Source: Neopestalotiopsis rosae (Eukaryota; Ascomycota; Sordariomycetes; Amphisphaeriales; Sporocadaceae). Taken from it: a DNA stretch of 64,000 nucleotides. The stretch covers positions 3,906,001 to 3,970,000 of the forward strand of contig JALGAS010000006.1 in NCBI GenBank assembly GCA_023078685.1, written 5' to 3'. The translations under genes and the position numbers were made by a program. The notes beneath the pieces are model-generated. The model ran no database searches. It saw only the letters and a list, made by a program, of their open reading frames with translations, and had not been told where the DNA came from. Position 1 is the stretch's first letter. Each line of letters starts with the position of its first letter. Positions 1 through 11,533 of this stretch are shown piece by piece.

Positions 1-138
1 TAAATCTGCATCTAATGGGGGTACTGTATAATGTTTCAGACTGATTGGACACTCGCAGTCCAGGGTATCTGCGTCAACGACGCGCGTAGGGCAAGGTCTG
101 CATTTTTGGCGAGGTTCGAATCTCGGTTGCTCGATTGC

Positions 139-1515
139 TCATGAAGTTGCAGACTTGGCCTCCACATATCTCTGCATGGTCTTCTTTTGCAGCGCCCGCT
201 GCTCGTTGATGATTTCCCTGAGTTCCTCATTTTCTTTACGCAATGCTTCATCTCCGGCGGGGGCTGTGGAGGACAGAGGTTGCTGTAGAGAAGATATGGC
301 TTGTTGGAGCACATCTTGCGAGAAGCCCTTGGACTCTAGCATCTTACCCAATCTCGTCTCGCCTACTAGGTCTGATTCTAGCTGGGCGGTGAAATTATAG
401 CTGCGACTGCCCAAGAATGGCTTGATGATATTGACAGTTGTTGTAGCCTCGGGCGAGGGAATCGGCGACAAAAAGAGAAGATTGCTCACCGAGGCATTCA
501 GGTTGGCCACTTCGGTTGCAATCGCCTTGGTGCTGAGATCCCACCTGAGTATCTGACCGTTGGAGTGACCTGATAGCAATACTGTGCCGTCGTAAGTAAG
601 TCCCAGACAAGATGCTGGTCCCGTCTCTTGTGGTACTTGACCAAACGGAGACGAAATCTGAACTACAGTTGAGCTTGCCTCGGCGCTTTGGCCACCGATT
701 AATGCCTTTTCTGCAAAGAGTTCAACGGAAAACATGGCGCCGTTGTCACTTGAAACATAAAAAGCGCGTGCGCAAGGATCTAGGCTTAGGGCAGTGAGCG
801 GGCTAGGAAAGAGAAGAGTTCGCAAGGCCTCGCCAGTATGATAATTCCAGATGATGCAGGACTTGTCTTTGCTGGCGGACACGCAGATGCTGGTATCGCG
901 GTTGACGCTCTGGCTGGCGGCCAAGGCTGTAATGGCGGCTCGGTGGTTGGACAAGGTCTTTTCCGGTTCGTGCTCAACCGTCGTGTCGAGCTCTAGCAGG
1001 CGGGCAACGTCCCATACTTGAATGTTGGAGTCATCGGAGCCGGTCAGCAGGTGGTATGGAGTCACGGCCATGCAGGTAATTGCTTGTACGTGGCATGCCG
1101 GCGTGGTGATTTGCCTTCCAGTACATGTCTAATCTCGAGTCAATATGCGCTCTCCCGGCGGATTGCGGATGCGACAAACCTCCCAAAGAATCACCCGACC
1201 CTGATCTGTGCCGAGGACCAAGATTTGGCCAAAGAGAGTAATCGTCTTGATTCTTTCTTGAAATGTCACCGTCACCTCGTGGGTTCCCTTTGCCCTTGTA
1301 TACACATGCACCGTAGACTTTTCATGCTGGGCAGAAAAGACGTGCGTATTGCTCACAGCCAGGCAGTTTGGCGGGGCCGAACTCTTCTTGAAGGTACTGG
1401 CCGTCGAATGGCTCGGGTGGAGGATATGCTCGTATATACCCACGTCCTTGGCGATTGCAGTATTGTTGGCAATGGGAGGGCCATTCACGGCCGCAAAGTA
1501 TCGTTCGGTAAGCAT
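139..1515 (-). CDS. IPI3: Pre-rRNA processing protein Ipi3 (WDR18 family), 441 aa
   Basis: WD40 protein of the Rix1-Ipi1-Ipi3 complex, which acts in the nucleus on pre-60S particles during ITS2 processing and Rea1-driven remodelling (family knowledge). Two exons, 1515-1180 and 1128-139, are joined across a 51-base GTTTGT..TTAG intron; the join restores the family stretch WE-TCTGRQITTPACHVQ before AVTPYHLLTGSDDSN. WD repeats are visible at LLTGSDDSNIQVWD (about residue 140), CVSASKDKSCIIWN and LLSGHSNGQILRWD. A charged helix (ENEELREIINEQRALQKK) near the C-terminus is typical of Ipi3/WDR18. The start MLTERYFAAVNGPP matches the expected short N-terminus, and total length is normal. The gene is complete, with about 140 bases of 3' flank inside the window. 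Identity is quite certain; the exact acceptor is inferred from reading frame and homology. Confidence 0.9.
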
Positions 1516-4500
1516 CTCGTCGGCGGTTCGTCAGGTTGTCGCGGGACGGGACTCGAGAATTGATGAGTAAAGAAAGTTTGGCGCGCAGGAAGATAGATAC
1601 ACCAGTCGTTGAGTATGATCGCAATGTTTCAAGCAGGATAGATCAGTGGCGCAAAGTCCCAGTAGGTTTCGCCTGGATGTGCGCGACGGCAGCAATGTTG
1701 CAATGTAGAGATCAATTGCCTTTCTTTTGCAGCATCAGCCCGTCGATTCACCCAAAGCTCTAGCACTTGGAAATTTTTCACCATCAATTCCGCGACGCGC
1801 AAGGAAGCTATCCAAAAATTTTAGAAGCGGGACGGGCAGCTGGAACCCCGCTAACTACATTGTACTTAAGTACCCCCTGGGTCCTTCTTGGCGTACGATT
1901 GAACCTTTTTTTGCGGGAGAACCAGCCAAACCAGCAAAAGCCCAGCAGCCCAGCTAAGGCCAGGCGCAACGGTCGCCAGCGAGACCCTGCTCCAAATCTC
2001 GCAAGTTTTCCAATGTTCCATACAACAGAACAGCATGCTCGGCATACTCCAAGGTACAGAGTATGCTCAAGGTTATGCTGCTGAACCGACTAGGATCCAG
2101 CCTCGAGCTCTTTGATGTAGAAACATGGGTAAACAGTAGACTCACCGTAGAACTGGGCCTGCTGTTGGCTGCTGGTTTGTTACCAAATATAATCAACCAG
2201 TGTTTATCACTTTTTTAAATTGGAGTTTCCATGATTAGATTTCGATACATCATACTGTCCAGGTATATTGCGTACCTATGTAATCGAGATGCTACAGAGT
2301 TTGTAGCCATTATTCATCGTTTCTCGCCGACCATTTTCGATAAGCGAAGAGCTGATGTCTAGATCTTCCGAGTGGCGAGCCGAGGGGTCATGATGGGAAA
2401 GCCACTTGGTCATGACAGATGCGACCCAGACGTGTCAAATAATCGTCGGCCGTCAAAGGATGCAAAAACGAAAACCATCGGTGTGCCCGACATTGCTTTT
2501 TCTTCTTGCTAACCGGGTCGACTATGTACACTAATTTACTCTGGAGCAGTGTGCGTTGACAGTGACGCGACTGTAATACGCGAGAGTTGCATTCCATCAA
2601 TCAGTCAGTCATGCCCAGCCCGCTTCTCCTCTCTTCGCGTTCTCTCTCCGCGTGTGTGTGACTATCAGAAAAGGGCAATCTCTTCGTGAGGGTAAGCAAA
2701 TAGACGCCTTATGGAATGATGGCTTAATATTCGCTTCCAAATCCATTACGACGCTGTCCTCGCGAAAACATCCAGCCTTGGTTCAGCTCGCGTTATATCA
2801 CATGAATGTAAGAGCTAGGCTTTGTGTACATAGTATTCGTCCATGGCACCCCTGACTATATCGCTGCCGTTGGCTGCCATCGGACTCGTTCTCAAGAGAA
2901 TTCAAGCTCAGGGAGTACAAATGTGGTCAGCCGCTTCCTTTGCGTTCGTTCTCGCTGCAGAAGCCCAGCCCCGGGAAGCCCTGTGTTCCTGATGAGAAGG
3001 CTTTCCAGGGGTTTGAGGGGTTTGTGTTGCTTTCGGCTTTGTGCTTCATGTTTCGAGTCGAGGTATAATTCGTCGTTACCCATGTGGCTGTCCGACATAT
3101 CTCAGCCGTACGACTACTACCATGAAATGTGCCTCGGCCACATTACATCCGGATGGCAGCATGCAGGTAGAGTAGGCGATACTTTTTGCAATGCACATTG
3201 CACACACACCAAGAGAACCATCTTCACCCGCAGATCAGGCCACGGGCGATGATCAGTACTGCATCCAACGACATTCCTTGCAGCCACGTTGAGGACGTAG
3301 CTCGTACGTGCCCTTGCATAATTTCTTTTTCCAGCCCTTTCCCCATTCCCCTCCCCCTTATGTATGCGGATGTAGGTAAATATGGGTGTACTGTAGTAGT
3401 GTCATGTAGCTAGAGAACTGAAAGTGATGACGGTGTGCTCCTTCGGCAAGTCGAGAACCCTTGGCCGTATCCAATCGTTCCAGAAGGACTTGGTCTTCGG
3501 CACGGGGGTAATGAGCAATCACACCTACACAAGAAGGGTGATGAGAGGCAGCAGCCAGCAGCCAGCAGCCAGCAGCAACCATCATTTGCCGGTTCCTGAT
3601 CCTGTTTCCTAGCATTGGCACCCTTAATCGCTGCCCCGGGCCCCCGGTCGCCTTGAGATTGAGCCCCTACTTTTTTCGCTGCTTTGGAGCAAGTGGCAAT
3701 ACAAATCTAGTCTAGTCCAGGTCCCCACGAACTATCCACTGCCACAATAACATGGCGAGCATGGCGAACATGGCTGCATAGTCTGGTCTGCTAAGCTGTA
3801 CTAAATTCGATCCCGGTAGCTGATCACTTGGCAACGTGGAGACGGTCTAGGGGCTGATTACGAAAATGTTCTGACTGCAGCTCACTGATCGCTGGTGCAG
3901 CAAAAGCAACCACTGACTGGTCGGCTACTGCAAGTCGATATGAAGAGTGTAAACTCAAGTTGATAGCTGTCTCAACTCAATCTGTCGTACATTGTCCCGT
4001 AACCTATATGCAGGCGTGCAACCTCTACCTACAAAGTATATCCATACAACAACAACACAACCACACGGGCTGGCCTTTTAGTGAACGCCATGTTTGTGCT
4101 TCTGGCTTGTCAAGGTATCAAGAGGGTATGGATTAGCATTCTTATTTTCTTTCTTTTTTCTCCCCGATCCCTTGAATGGTCACTACCAGAACGCCCCACC
4201 TGCCATCATTCCACCCATTCCACCATTCCTCTCCGGACCATTGACCAGACAAGCCAGGAAGCCAGAGCGGATGAACCCCTTGTGCCCTAGGAATGCTAAA
4301 AGGGCGATCTGCTCAAAGAGTCAAAAGCCTCTCTCATCGCCGCCCATGTCCCTCCCCATCTGCCATCTGAACCGTGCTTGCCGTGGAGGGAGGACCTGAG
4401 GAACCAAATTCCCCAATCAATTTGATCCAGTGTCAATCTTGTTTTCCCTTCTCTCAAATTCCCCATACTTTTTTTGTAACTTCTCTTATTACTTACATAC

Positions 4501-4910
4501 CTGTACTCCGTATGTTTGTCGTTGTTGTATGTATGTGTTGCCGCTTGTGCTTGCCGGCTCAGCAACTACAAGGCTGGCTTTGACTCTCTTGATCACACGA
4601 TTGACTGCTGTGCTACCTTCGCGTAGCCGGTCCGCATCACCCCTCGAGTTTCCCAGGTATACAGCACACACTACCAGGCCTTTTATCCTCTCGAGCCTCT
4701 GGGGACGACGGACCCGTACACATTTCGTTTTTCCCTTGTGTGACCAACGATAAGGACCGACGGCCGCATTTCTCTGGGGCGTGCAACACGTGCAACAGCC
4801 AGTAAGGTGGCTCAAATCGATATTGCCCAGGTGCAGACCGCCCAGCAACTTGCATATTTGAAGCAACCCAGGCTTTGTTCGGCAAAGGTCGAATTTGATT
4901 GTTGCCAACC
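1516..4910. other. Long gene-free region upstream of two divergent genes
   Basis: About 3.4 kb lies between the starts of IPI3 (minus) and the serine-rich gene at 4911 (plus). Open frames here are short, have atypical composition and overlap on both strands, and none forms a recognisable protein. Several pyrimidine-rich tracts (about 3320-3360, 4137-4170 and 4438-4470) resemble those that precede fungal transcription starts. A long 5' leader with upstream ATGs (for example 4081 and 4512) for the plus-strand gene is plausible but not shown by sequence. Confidence 0.6.
3551..3578. repeat. Short tandem repeat, GCAGCCA x 3 plus one variant copy
   Basis: Four head-to-tail copies of a 7-base unit, the last ending CAA rather than CCA. 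It lies in non-coding DNA upstream of the gene at 4911. It is a slippage-type microsatellite and would be expected to vary between isolates. Confidence 0.8.
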
Positions 4911-6971
4911 ATGGAGATCCCGGAGCCACTCTTTGACTGCAACTTTCCGGAGATGCTTGCAGGTGACTTGGGGCTATCAGAAGAGGTGTTTCGGTCCAAG
5001 AATTTAACGGCTGGGGCTCCCACAGCCGCCCTGTCTGGCAATGGAGGCAGGAGACACAACTCTTTGCAGGACAGATCCTCTGGACTATTATCCTCACCCG
5101 ATCAGCGACACGTCCTGGTACGAATGAGATCCCTGCAAACCGTGGACACGAGCAGTTATCAATTGGAAATGGCGTCTGGACGAGAGAGAAGGCAGAGCTT
5201 TGAGTCGACGTCGACGGATTCGTCGGGTGGGATGGAGCCGCCATCGGTTGCCGGGCGTGGTCGTGAAGTGTCGGTTGGCACGGCAGCAACCTCTGTAACG
5301 TCTGGCAGGTTTTCGGCGAGTGACAAGTCCAATTCGCCCATTGATAAAAATTCCAATGGCAGCTGGACCGACCTTCAACTTGCAAACGGCGCCCACCACA
5401 CCAGCAGCAACCAAAATAGCAGCGACGCCTCCGAGGTGGGGAGGTGCCAGTCCCTCAGCAATATTCGACAACAGTCCAGCCCACGATCGCCATTGGAATC
5501 GCCGCGCTCTCCACGGGACACTGGGGGTGAATTGCGAACCATGTCGTTGGGAAATGGAAAACCGTCCCCGTCCGTCGCGGAGCCTTTGCCTGCATTCAAG
5601 TCGCCGTCAAACTTGAACTCGAGCTCCATGCAAGCAGAGACTCCATCACCCTTTAATAGCAGCCCCAGCACGCGACCTAATGGGTTTCCTGCTCGACGGT
5701 CATCACTGACACAGAATTCCGATTTTCTCCGTGTATCTTATTCACGTGCCTCTCCGCATACGCCGTCCTCCCGCCACAGCTCCATTATCAACTCCAATCT
5801 CATGCCCACCGTGACCCCCACCAGACGACCAAGCTCAGCCGGCAACGCGTCGCCTTATTCAAAAGATGACGAAGCACGAAGCATGTTGTCTTTGAACTCT
5901 GACGACGAAGACGAGGATGACGACACTTTTGATCAATCCGTGGCCACGCCAAAGGAGGTGAATCAGGTTGCCACACCCACCATCATTTCGCCCTTGGCCG
6001 ATATCGAGCGGTGGGTAGACCAGAGCTCCATCGAATTTGGTCACTTGCCTTCGCCGACAAAGGACTACCAGGGATCACGCCTACATGTTGCGCCCGAGGT
6101 TCTCGACACTCTGCGCATATCTGTGGCATGTTTCCCAGAGACGATTCTGACCTGCTCGAGTCTATCGATTGAGACTATCCGCAACAATACCAAAAAGGTC
6201 AAATTCCGCAAAGTTGACATTGCCGACGACTCACAGTTCGCGCCAGACTCGCCCGACGCTTCGACGAAACCGTCAAAGTGGAAGTGGCTCACGACCAAGC
6301 GGGCGCCTGAGCCAAGCCCGACCAAGCTGCAACCTCCACAGAGATACCTCCCGCCGCCCTTGGACGAGGCCATTGAGCAGCAATCACAAAAGGCAGTGTG
6401 GCAGTCGATCAAGAACATCTTTCCCAAAGGAACTGACCACCTTTGCGATGCTCTTTATGCCCACATTCTGGCCTATAACTACGTTACCGCCCTGTGCCCG
6501 CCATCTACCGTGGTCGCCCAGACCGCCCGCCCTGCCTCGAAGCAGTCGAGCGCACCTAGTATTTCCGACAAGGCCTCGCTGAGATCCGACAATAACAAGA
6601 TCCCGCACAAGGCAGCTACCCTGCTTGGTCTCGACAATGACCCCTCGACAACTGCCCCGCCTCGAGACTCTTCCACTACAGCTCGACCAGACACCAGACG
6701 TGGCAAGACGGGATTCATGCAGGGAAAACGCGAAAACACCAAGACCTTTGGCTCCATGGCCAATCGTACTGCCGATGAACATGATCAATCCCTCAAGGAT
6801 TTACGATATGGCCTCGCAAAATGCATTGCGAGACTGGTGGGCACACTGCGCTTGACGTCGGGCGAACCTCTGTCACAATCGAAAAGTTCAAGGCCCGGAG
6901 ACATTAAGGACGTCGACCCTTTGTTCATTCGCGCCCTGTGTGAAGTGGTTCGATGTAATGAAGAGGGCTGA
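4911..6971 (+). CDS. Serine-rich, largely disordered fungal protein of unknown function, 686 aa
   Basis: I do not recognise a named family. The start ATG at 4911 sits in a strong context (CCAACCATGG) and the single exon runs to TGA at 6971. The first 320 residues are rich in Ser, Pro, Thr and Asn, with repeated SPR, SSP and RRPSS patches that look like kinase target sites. An acidic run (DDEDEDDDTFD) follows at about residues 328-340. The C-terminal half is better ordered: WVDQSS..EFGHLPSPTKD, a hydrophobic LRISVACFPETILTC segment, and VWQSIKNIFPKGTDHLCDALYAHILAYNYVTALCPP. This mosaic of a disordered regulatory N-terminus and one folded helical module is common in fungal signalling or polarity proteins, but that role is inference. 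Codon use and frame integrity support a real gene. Confidence 0.8.
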   Translation: MEIPEPLFDCNFPEMLAGDLGLSEEVFRSKNLTAGAPTAALSGNGGRRHNSLQDRSSGLLSSPDQRHVLVRMRSLQTVDTSSYQLEMASGRERRQSFESTSTDSSGGMEPPSVAGRGREVSVGTAATSVTSGRFSASDKSNSPIDKNSNGSWTDLQLANGAHHTSSNQNSSDASEVGRCQSLSNIRQQSSPRSPLESPRSPRDTGGELRTMSLGNGKPSPSVAEPLPAFKSPSNLNSSSMQAETPSPFNSSPSTRPNGFPARRSSLTQNSDFLRVSYSRASPHTPSSRHSSIINSNLMPTVTPTRRPSSAGNASPYSKDDEARSMLSLNSDDEDEDDDTFDQSVATPKEVNQVATPTIISPLADIERWVDQSSIEFGHLPSPTKDYQGSRLHVAPEVLDTLRISVACFPETILTCSSLSIETIRNNTKKVKFRKVDIADDSQFAPDSPDASTKPSKWKWLTTKRAPEPSPTKLQPPQRYLPPPLDEAIEQQSQKAVWQSIKNIFPKGTDHLCDALYAHILAYNYVTALCPPSTVVAQTARPASKQSSAPSISDKASLRSDNNKIPHKAATLLGLDNDPSTTAPPRDSSTTARPDTRRGKTGFMQGKRENTKTFGSMANRTADEHDQSLKDLRYGLAKCIARLVGTLRLTSGEPLSQSKSSRPGDIKDVDPLFIRALCEVVRCNEEG

Positions 6972-7299
6972 GCCGAGGACCACAACCGACATGACACCCA
7001 CTTCAAAACCTTGTACACCAGTATCGATTCAGCGGTTACCGCAGGTGCTTAATCTCGACTGTTTTACGCGTTTGTTTTTGCGTTTTACGCAGTCTAATTT
7101 TGCAAAAAAAAATCGAAATGAGCTCGCTCCAAGGTATTCCCTTTGTTTTTCCAAGGGCAAGGAATGGACCATTTTGCAAGCAAGGAGAGATTCCTCTCCA
7201 AAGGATAAGGCGTTCAATGGCTCAAAGACCATGGCAATGGTTTCTCGCGGTATATACCCCACAAACTGTATTACGCAGCTTCAAAAAGTTTCAAGTAGT

Positions 7300-7530
7300 T
7301 GTCGACACTTTGATAGATCTCTGTAAGACTAGTATCAAGGCTTAGTCAAGGCTGCAGAAAAAAATTATGACAATTATAATCCATGCTCTAGATGTCATGT
7401 TGGTGATGTGCATACTAAAGGTATTAGGGACTTGTACCCGAGTCATGAATAGCCATGATTGGTCGTTTGATCAAATGGATGACTATAGCACCGACGTGAA
7501 CTATTTCCGCTTAGTCACTTGGAGCCGCCT
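7300..7530. pseudogene. Relic copy of the 3' end and flank of the membrane-protein gene at 10288
   Basis: Three blocks align in the same order and orientation with 10131-10380. Block one is gactagtatcaaggctt at 7328 against tactagtatcacgactt at 10175, and both continue into gcagaaaa. Block two is gtcatgaatagccat at 7442 against atcatgaatagtccat near 10286. Block three is caaatggatgactat at 7472 against caaacggatgactat near 10311, both followed by gcaccgac and then by cagtcact or tagtcact. Spacing between the blocks is nearly conserved (about 150 bases). In the downstream copy this DNA includes the stop codon of the membrane-protein gene, so the upstream copy is a decayed gene end. Confidence 0.6.
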
Positions 7531-8506
7531 TTTGTTTGATGCGCTTAGACAACCTGCGCATATGTCTGGGAGCCTGCCATGCTTCAATACGGCGCATACC
7601 TGTATCCTGCTTGCGCGCACGTCTCTCGCGAATAGCTGCTCCGTTTGCAACCCCAAATGAGTAAGCGACTGAATTCTGTCCACTTGATGACATTCTTCAG
7701 TCCCTCCTTGTCAGGTCGCTAATTCATGCCCGGATCTCGCTTCTACTCTGCCGCAGAGATGTTTATACTCCAGCATGTCCTGCAGCACAAGACGGCGCGT
7801 CGGATGGCAGCTCAGTTTGTCGTACGTGTCAGACAAGATGCGTTCGCGACATGAAGTCATGACTAGAGCACTCTGCCGGAGTATGGCTTCTTTCATTGGT
7901 GCAAAGGCCGGGGATTGTTTTTGGGGCTGGCCTGTTTCGTGCCCTTTCTCAGCGAGGGCCTCAGCTTGGTGAACACTATAAGCGCACCATCATCATGGGC
8001 GCCTGTGACGAATCTTGTAGAGGTCCGGAGAACGTGTTCTCACAGTAGATGAGATCGACGACCCGGATCTGAACTGCCGGTATTGAATCCACCCACATCA
8101 GCTGGGCGCCTCCAGTTTACTCGAGCCAATGGTGACGAGGAGTGCTCAGGCCACCGGAGCTGAGGGTATAAATGAACGCATGAGGCTGGATATAATTGTC
8201 ATATTTCAGCAAACTAGTGGGTATCATCAAGTCCGATTTGCAACCCACGTCGGCAAATGCCCGCGACGAAATTGGAGTGGGCAGTCAAGCACTGGCGGAA
8301 TGTCGTAGTGGCCAGATGTGATTGGAGGAAATGGGGGAAACCGTTCAAGAACGAGACAAATAATGATTCCGGCAAATGAGCCGATGAGTCTTATATCGTC
8401 AAGTCCACGCCACCGGCAACTGAGGTTATGAATAACACACCGGTGGGGCTTCCAGTGGGGGAAGTATTCCTTTTCCCGGTGGACTGGGGCTCTTGGAGAA
8501 ACATTT

Positions 8507-8513
8507 TATATAA
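8507..8513 (+). promoter_or_regulatory. Likely TATA box of the glycoside hydrolase gene
   Basis: TATATAA lies about 95 bases upstream of the ATG at 8609, a usual distance for a short fungal leader. A second candidate, TATAAAT near 8167, is about 440 bases upstream and less likely. Confidence 0.4.
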
Positions 8514-8608
8514 TACCACTTCTAGGGGCGGTAACAAGAGATGGGAATACAAGGCAATATCGAACGACAAGAGATCACAACTTGGGGCTGCTACAGAAAG
8601 ACTCCAAA

Positions 8609-10131
8609 ATGTTCTCAATCGCCACACTCCTGACAACTTCTGCTCTCTCAGCCATTGTTGCCGCTGATACTCTCAGCGGAACCTCGAGCATATGGCTGGG
8701 CAACAATACGGGAGGAACCAACTTGATGGGCTCAGGCATCTTGCTTGGTTCTCCTTTGAATCCAAACCAGATCCCGGACTTGTATTGGTCTGATATTGGT
8801 TTCTGGAATATGAGATCTGGCGGGTCGCAGCTCAACGAGTCTCGAGGTTGGACTTATGGCTATGACGACTTTCTGGTGAGTCAATACTGGAATGAATGAC
8901 CTGTGGGTCTCACAGTAATGTCGTACTCACAACATGACAGGGTCGATATGAATCCCTCAAGGCCGACTACGAAGTCGCCAAGCGGCACGGCGCGAGGTTC
9001 CAAATCATGATCCACGACATGTGGGGGACCGACTTCTACCCGAGCATCGACACGACCCCAATGCCCGGCGACAACGGAAGCTATGAAGAGTTTGACAACT
9101 TTCTCGACACATTTTTCGGTCTTCTGGTGCAGGACAATATCGTCGATAATGTCTGGTGGGACTTGTGGAATGAAGTCGACAACGTGGATTTCCTCAACCG
9201 GGGACTCGACAGGTGGCTCGAGTATTGGGGTCACGCCTACCACAAGATCACGTCAGTCCGCCTTCATATGCCCCTATACTGAAAAGTCTATTGACTAATG
9301 AGGGTGTACAGCAACGAGTTTCCCAATGGCAAAACTATTGGACCATCATATGGCCATTTGCCCAACTTTGCTGGAGACGTGACTAACTGGTTCACCGAAT
9401 GGGCTTCGTTTGTAAACCAGAACCAGTCTGTCCCCGATAAAATCAGCCTCCACTTTCTCTACGCAGACGGCGACCTCACCACATCGCTCAACACCTGGAA
9501 CGGTTTCCTAGCCGACGCGGGCGTGCAATTCGCCGGCGAGTTCGTCGCCCAAGAGTACGGCCACCCGGACCAGCAGGTCCCCTCGGGCGCCGCCTGGAAT
9601 ATCGCCCAGCTCGAGCGGCACCAGGTCCCGGGTCTCCGAGCCAACTGGCGCGGCGGCGACGAGCTCCACGACTACATGGCCAACCTCCTCGGCAAGCCAG
9701 GCCACTACCCCAACTACGATATCAACGACGCCGGCTACTATCCCGCGCGCGAGTATCCCGTCTATCTTTACTATGCCCAGCAGATGAAGGCCGGCTACCG
9801 CGTCGCCACGTCCATGTCGGCCGACACCTTGTCCGACACCTTTGCGGTCGTTGACCCGGATACCCGCACCGTGCGGATCCTCGCGGGATGCCGGCCCAAC
9901 ACGGGCGTGTGGTTCATTGATATCGCAGAGGTCAGCGCGCTGGGCTTGCCCTCGAGCGGTCAGCTGCCCATCAAGGCTATCCGCTTCAACTCTGTCGAGT
10001 CCATTTACGATCCCGTGGCCAGTCCTGATGATTTGGGGTACACCACCTATGACTATGCGGATGACGTGGTCGTACTTGCTGTTTACCAAAACGATCCTGA
10101 TGTTGCTTTTGCGTTTGAGTTTTCTTATTAG
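8609..10131 (+). CDS. Secreted clan GH-A glycoside hydrolase, GH39-like, 465 aa
   Basis: Predicted extracellular retaining glycoside hydrolase. Exons 8609-8875, 8941-9251 and 9312-10131 join across short GT-AG introns; ATG 8609 is preferred because MFSIATLLTTSALSAIVAA is a clean signal peptide (cleavage near residue 20). The family signature is WDLWNEVD, with Glu167 following Asn as the expected acid/base of clan GH-A. GEFVAQEYG, with Glu274 at the end of a later barrel strand, is the expected nucleophile. WSDIGFWNMRSGGSQ and RFQIMIHDMWG fit early strands of the (beta/alpha)8 barrel, and the C-terminal 130 residues look like the beta-rich domain that follows the barrel in GH39. Substrate cannot be told: a xylosidase-like activity or action on a fungal or plant exopolysaccharide is possible. 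It converges on the membrane-protein gene 156 bases away. Confidence 0.75.
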
Positions 10132-10380
10132 GGATTGTTGACACGGTCGTGGAAACTCTAATCAATCGTTGTAATACTAGTATCACGACTTGGTCAAAAT
10201 TGCAGAAAAGACTAATGCTCAATAAATTTATGCTCGCTGAATGATGCTGCTAATATAAAGACCGATAATATCAGGACATGTACCAAATCATGAATAGTCC
10301 ATATTCTTATCAAACGGATGACTATTCCTCAGTGGAGCACCGACTTGACCTGTTTCTGCCCAGTCACTCAGCGCCGTCAA
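10131..10380. repeat. Downstream copy of a locally duplicated segment
   Basis: Partner of the relic at 7300-7530. It spans the 3' flank of the glycoside hydrolase gene, the intergenic gap, and the last codons of the membrane-protein gene, which ends at 10288. Confidence 0.55.
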
Positions 10381-11533
10381 CCCCGTGTCCGTTCGTTGCG
10401 TCGTCGCTGGAAACGACACACCCCCGTCGCTAAATGTGCTCTTGCTGCGAGGATACGGCGGCTTCTCCGTCGGGTAGGGCAGTCGCTCCGTCGTGGGCGC
10501 GGCCAGCCTCCCGTGCATGGTAAAGGTCTTGGCGTGGGCATTGCTCAAGCCCAAGAGCCCCGCCGTGATGAGCAACAGACCCATGAATATAATGCCGCCG
10601 ACCTGGGACATGTTGCCGCTAAAGGCCGCAACAACATAGACAATCAGCTTGGCCGCGGCCTCGAGGTAGCCTTCGGCGTGGGTCTTGGCGCGGAGCCACG
10701 ACGAAGTGGTGATGGCTTGCAGATCGTCGGCCATGCCGCGCAGCCGGACCGAGCGGCCGTTGCCCAGGTCCACGAGGTACTGCGTCAGCATGTGACTGAC
10801 GTCCGGGTCGGGCGGGAGCGGCTGCGGTGGTTTTGCGCGCTGCTTGATGACCCAGATGTTGAGAACGCGAGAGAGCATAAGGGCGAGCAGAAATCCCACT
10901 CCATACCCTGACAAGGTCAGTCGATACAAACTCATAGCACAACGGTGATCACTTACACTCTTGCAGCAATACCAAAAACACGATTGCCGTCACCGTCAAC
11001 ACGGGACTGGCGAGGTACAGCACATGCGAGAACCAGCCCAGATCCGAGCCCGTGTCACGCCATATCGTAGCTCTCTGGCCGCTTCGTTGGCGACCGCGGC
11101 CCGCGCGACGAAAGTACTGCCGCTGGGGGATCATGCCCACGTCCACGGTCACGCGCTCGCCCTGCCGGCCGACCTTTTGTAGATAGCGGACCGTTGCGTT
11201 ATTGTTAATATTGTACGTCGACATGCGCCCCTGCGCGAGTTCTATGGCCTCGTATCTGGCCGTCTCCTTGTCAAGCGCATCGGCGGCCTGCTGGTAGTGC
11301 AGTCCTGGAGCTAGAAGCAGCGCGTCGAGCCATGATGATCCGCCGGCAATGGCAGTGCGCTGGGCTATAGTGCTCAGATCTGCCAATGCTAATAGTCCGC
11401 CGGCTGAAAGTTGAAAGTTTGGAATAGGAACTTGCGTCCAATTTGGAAATCCAGCAGCCCGCTTGATCAGGTTCTGTGTAAAACGTCAGTCGTTGGGCTC
11501 TGAGATGTAAGCGAGTATTCCTCTCACCTCCAT
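10288..11533 (-). CDS. Integral membrane protein of unknown function, 380 aa
   Basis: Exons 11533-11528, 11473-10957 and 10907-10288. The proposed start is a two-codon first exon (ATG GAG) spliced to AAC CTG ATC AAG, giving MENLIKRAAGFPNWTQVP. The later join GAGT|GTAAGT..CAG|GG gives VLLQEWYGVGFLLAL, which is hydrophobic and continuous. Likely membrane helices are LYLASPVLTVTAIVFLVLL, YGVGFLLALMLSRVLNIWVI and a final pair around LIVYVVAAFSG and GIIFMGLLLITAGLLGL. The middle holds a soluble, Arg-rich stretch with RQYFRRAGRGRQR, and the tail is polar. I recognise no named family. The start is uncertain because upstream sequence also stays open for some distance. The 3' end is duplicated as a relic near 7.4 kb. 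Confidence 0.65.

Larger units (their letters stand above)
6972..8608. other. Gene-free region containing a degenerate duplicated segment
   Basis: No credible gene across about 1.6 kb. Stretch 7300-7530 is a decayed copy of DNA found again at 10131-10380 (listed separately). The rest, up to the promoter of the glycoside hydrolase gene at 8609, shows only short frames. Confidence 0.6.

Noticed and set aside
105..130. tRNA-like T-arm word gaggttcgaatctcgg
   Set aside because: The flanking bases do not form a five-pair T stem on either strand, and no A box or acceptor stem lies at the right distance. It is just the IPI3 3' flank.
2824..3252. 142-codon plus-strand open frame
   Set aside because: Cys/Arg/Ser-rich composition without domain or splice context, overlapped by an open frame on the other strand; treated as chance.
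7300..10380. Repeat-induced point mutation as the sole cause of divergence between the duplicate segments
   Set aside because: Differences visible in the aligned blocks include transversions and indels as well as transitions.
10318..10911. 197-codon plus-strand frame opposite the membrane-protein gene
   Set aside because: It is the antisense shadow of a GC-rich coding exon and reads as Arg-rich low-complexity sequence.
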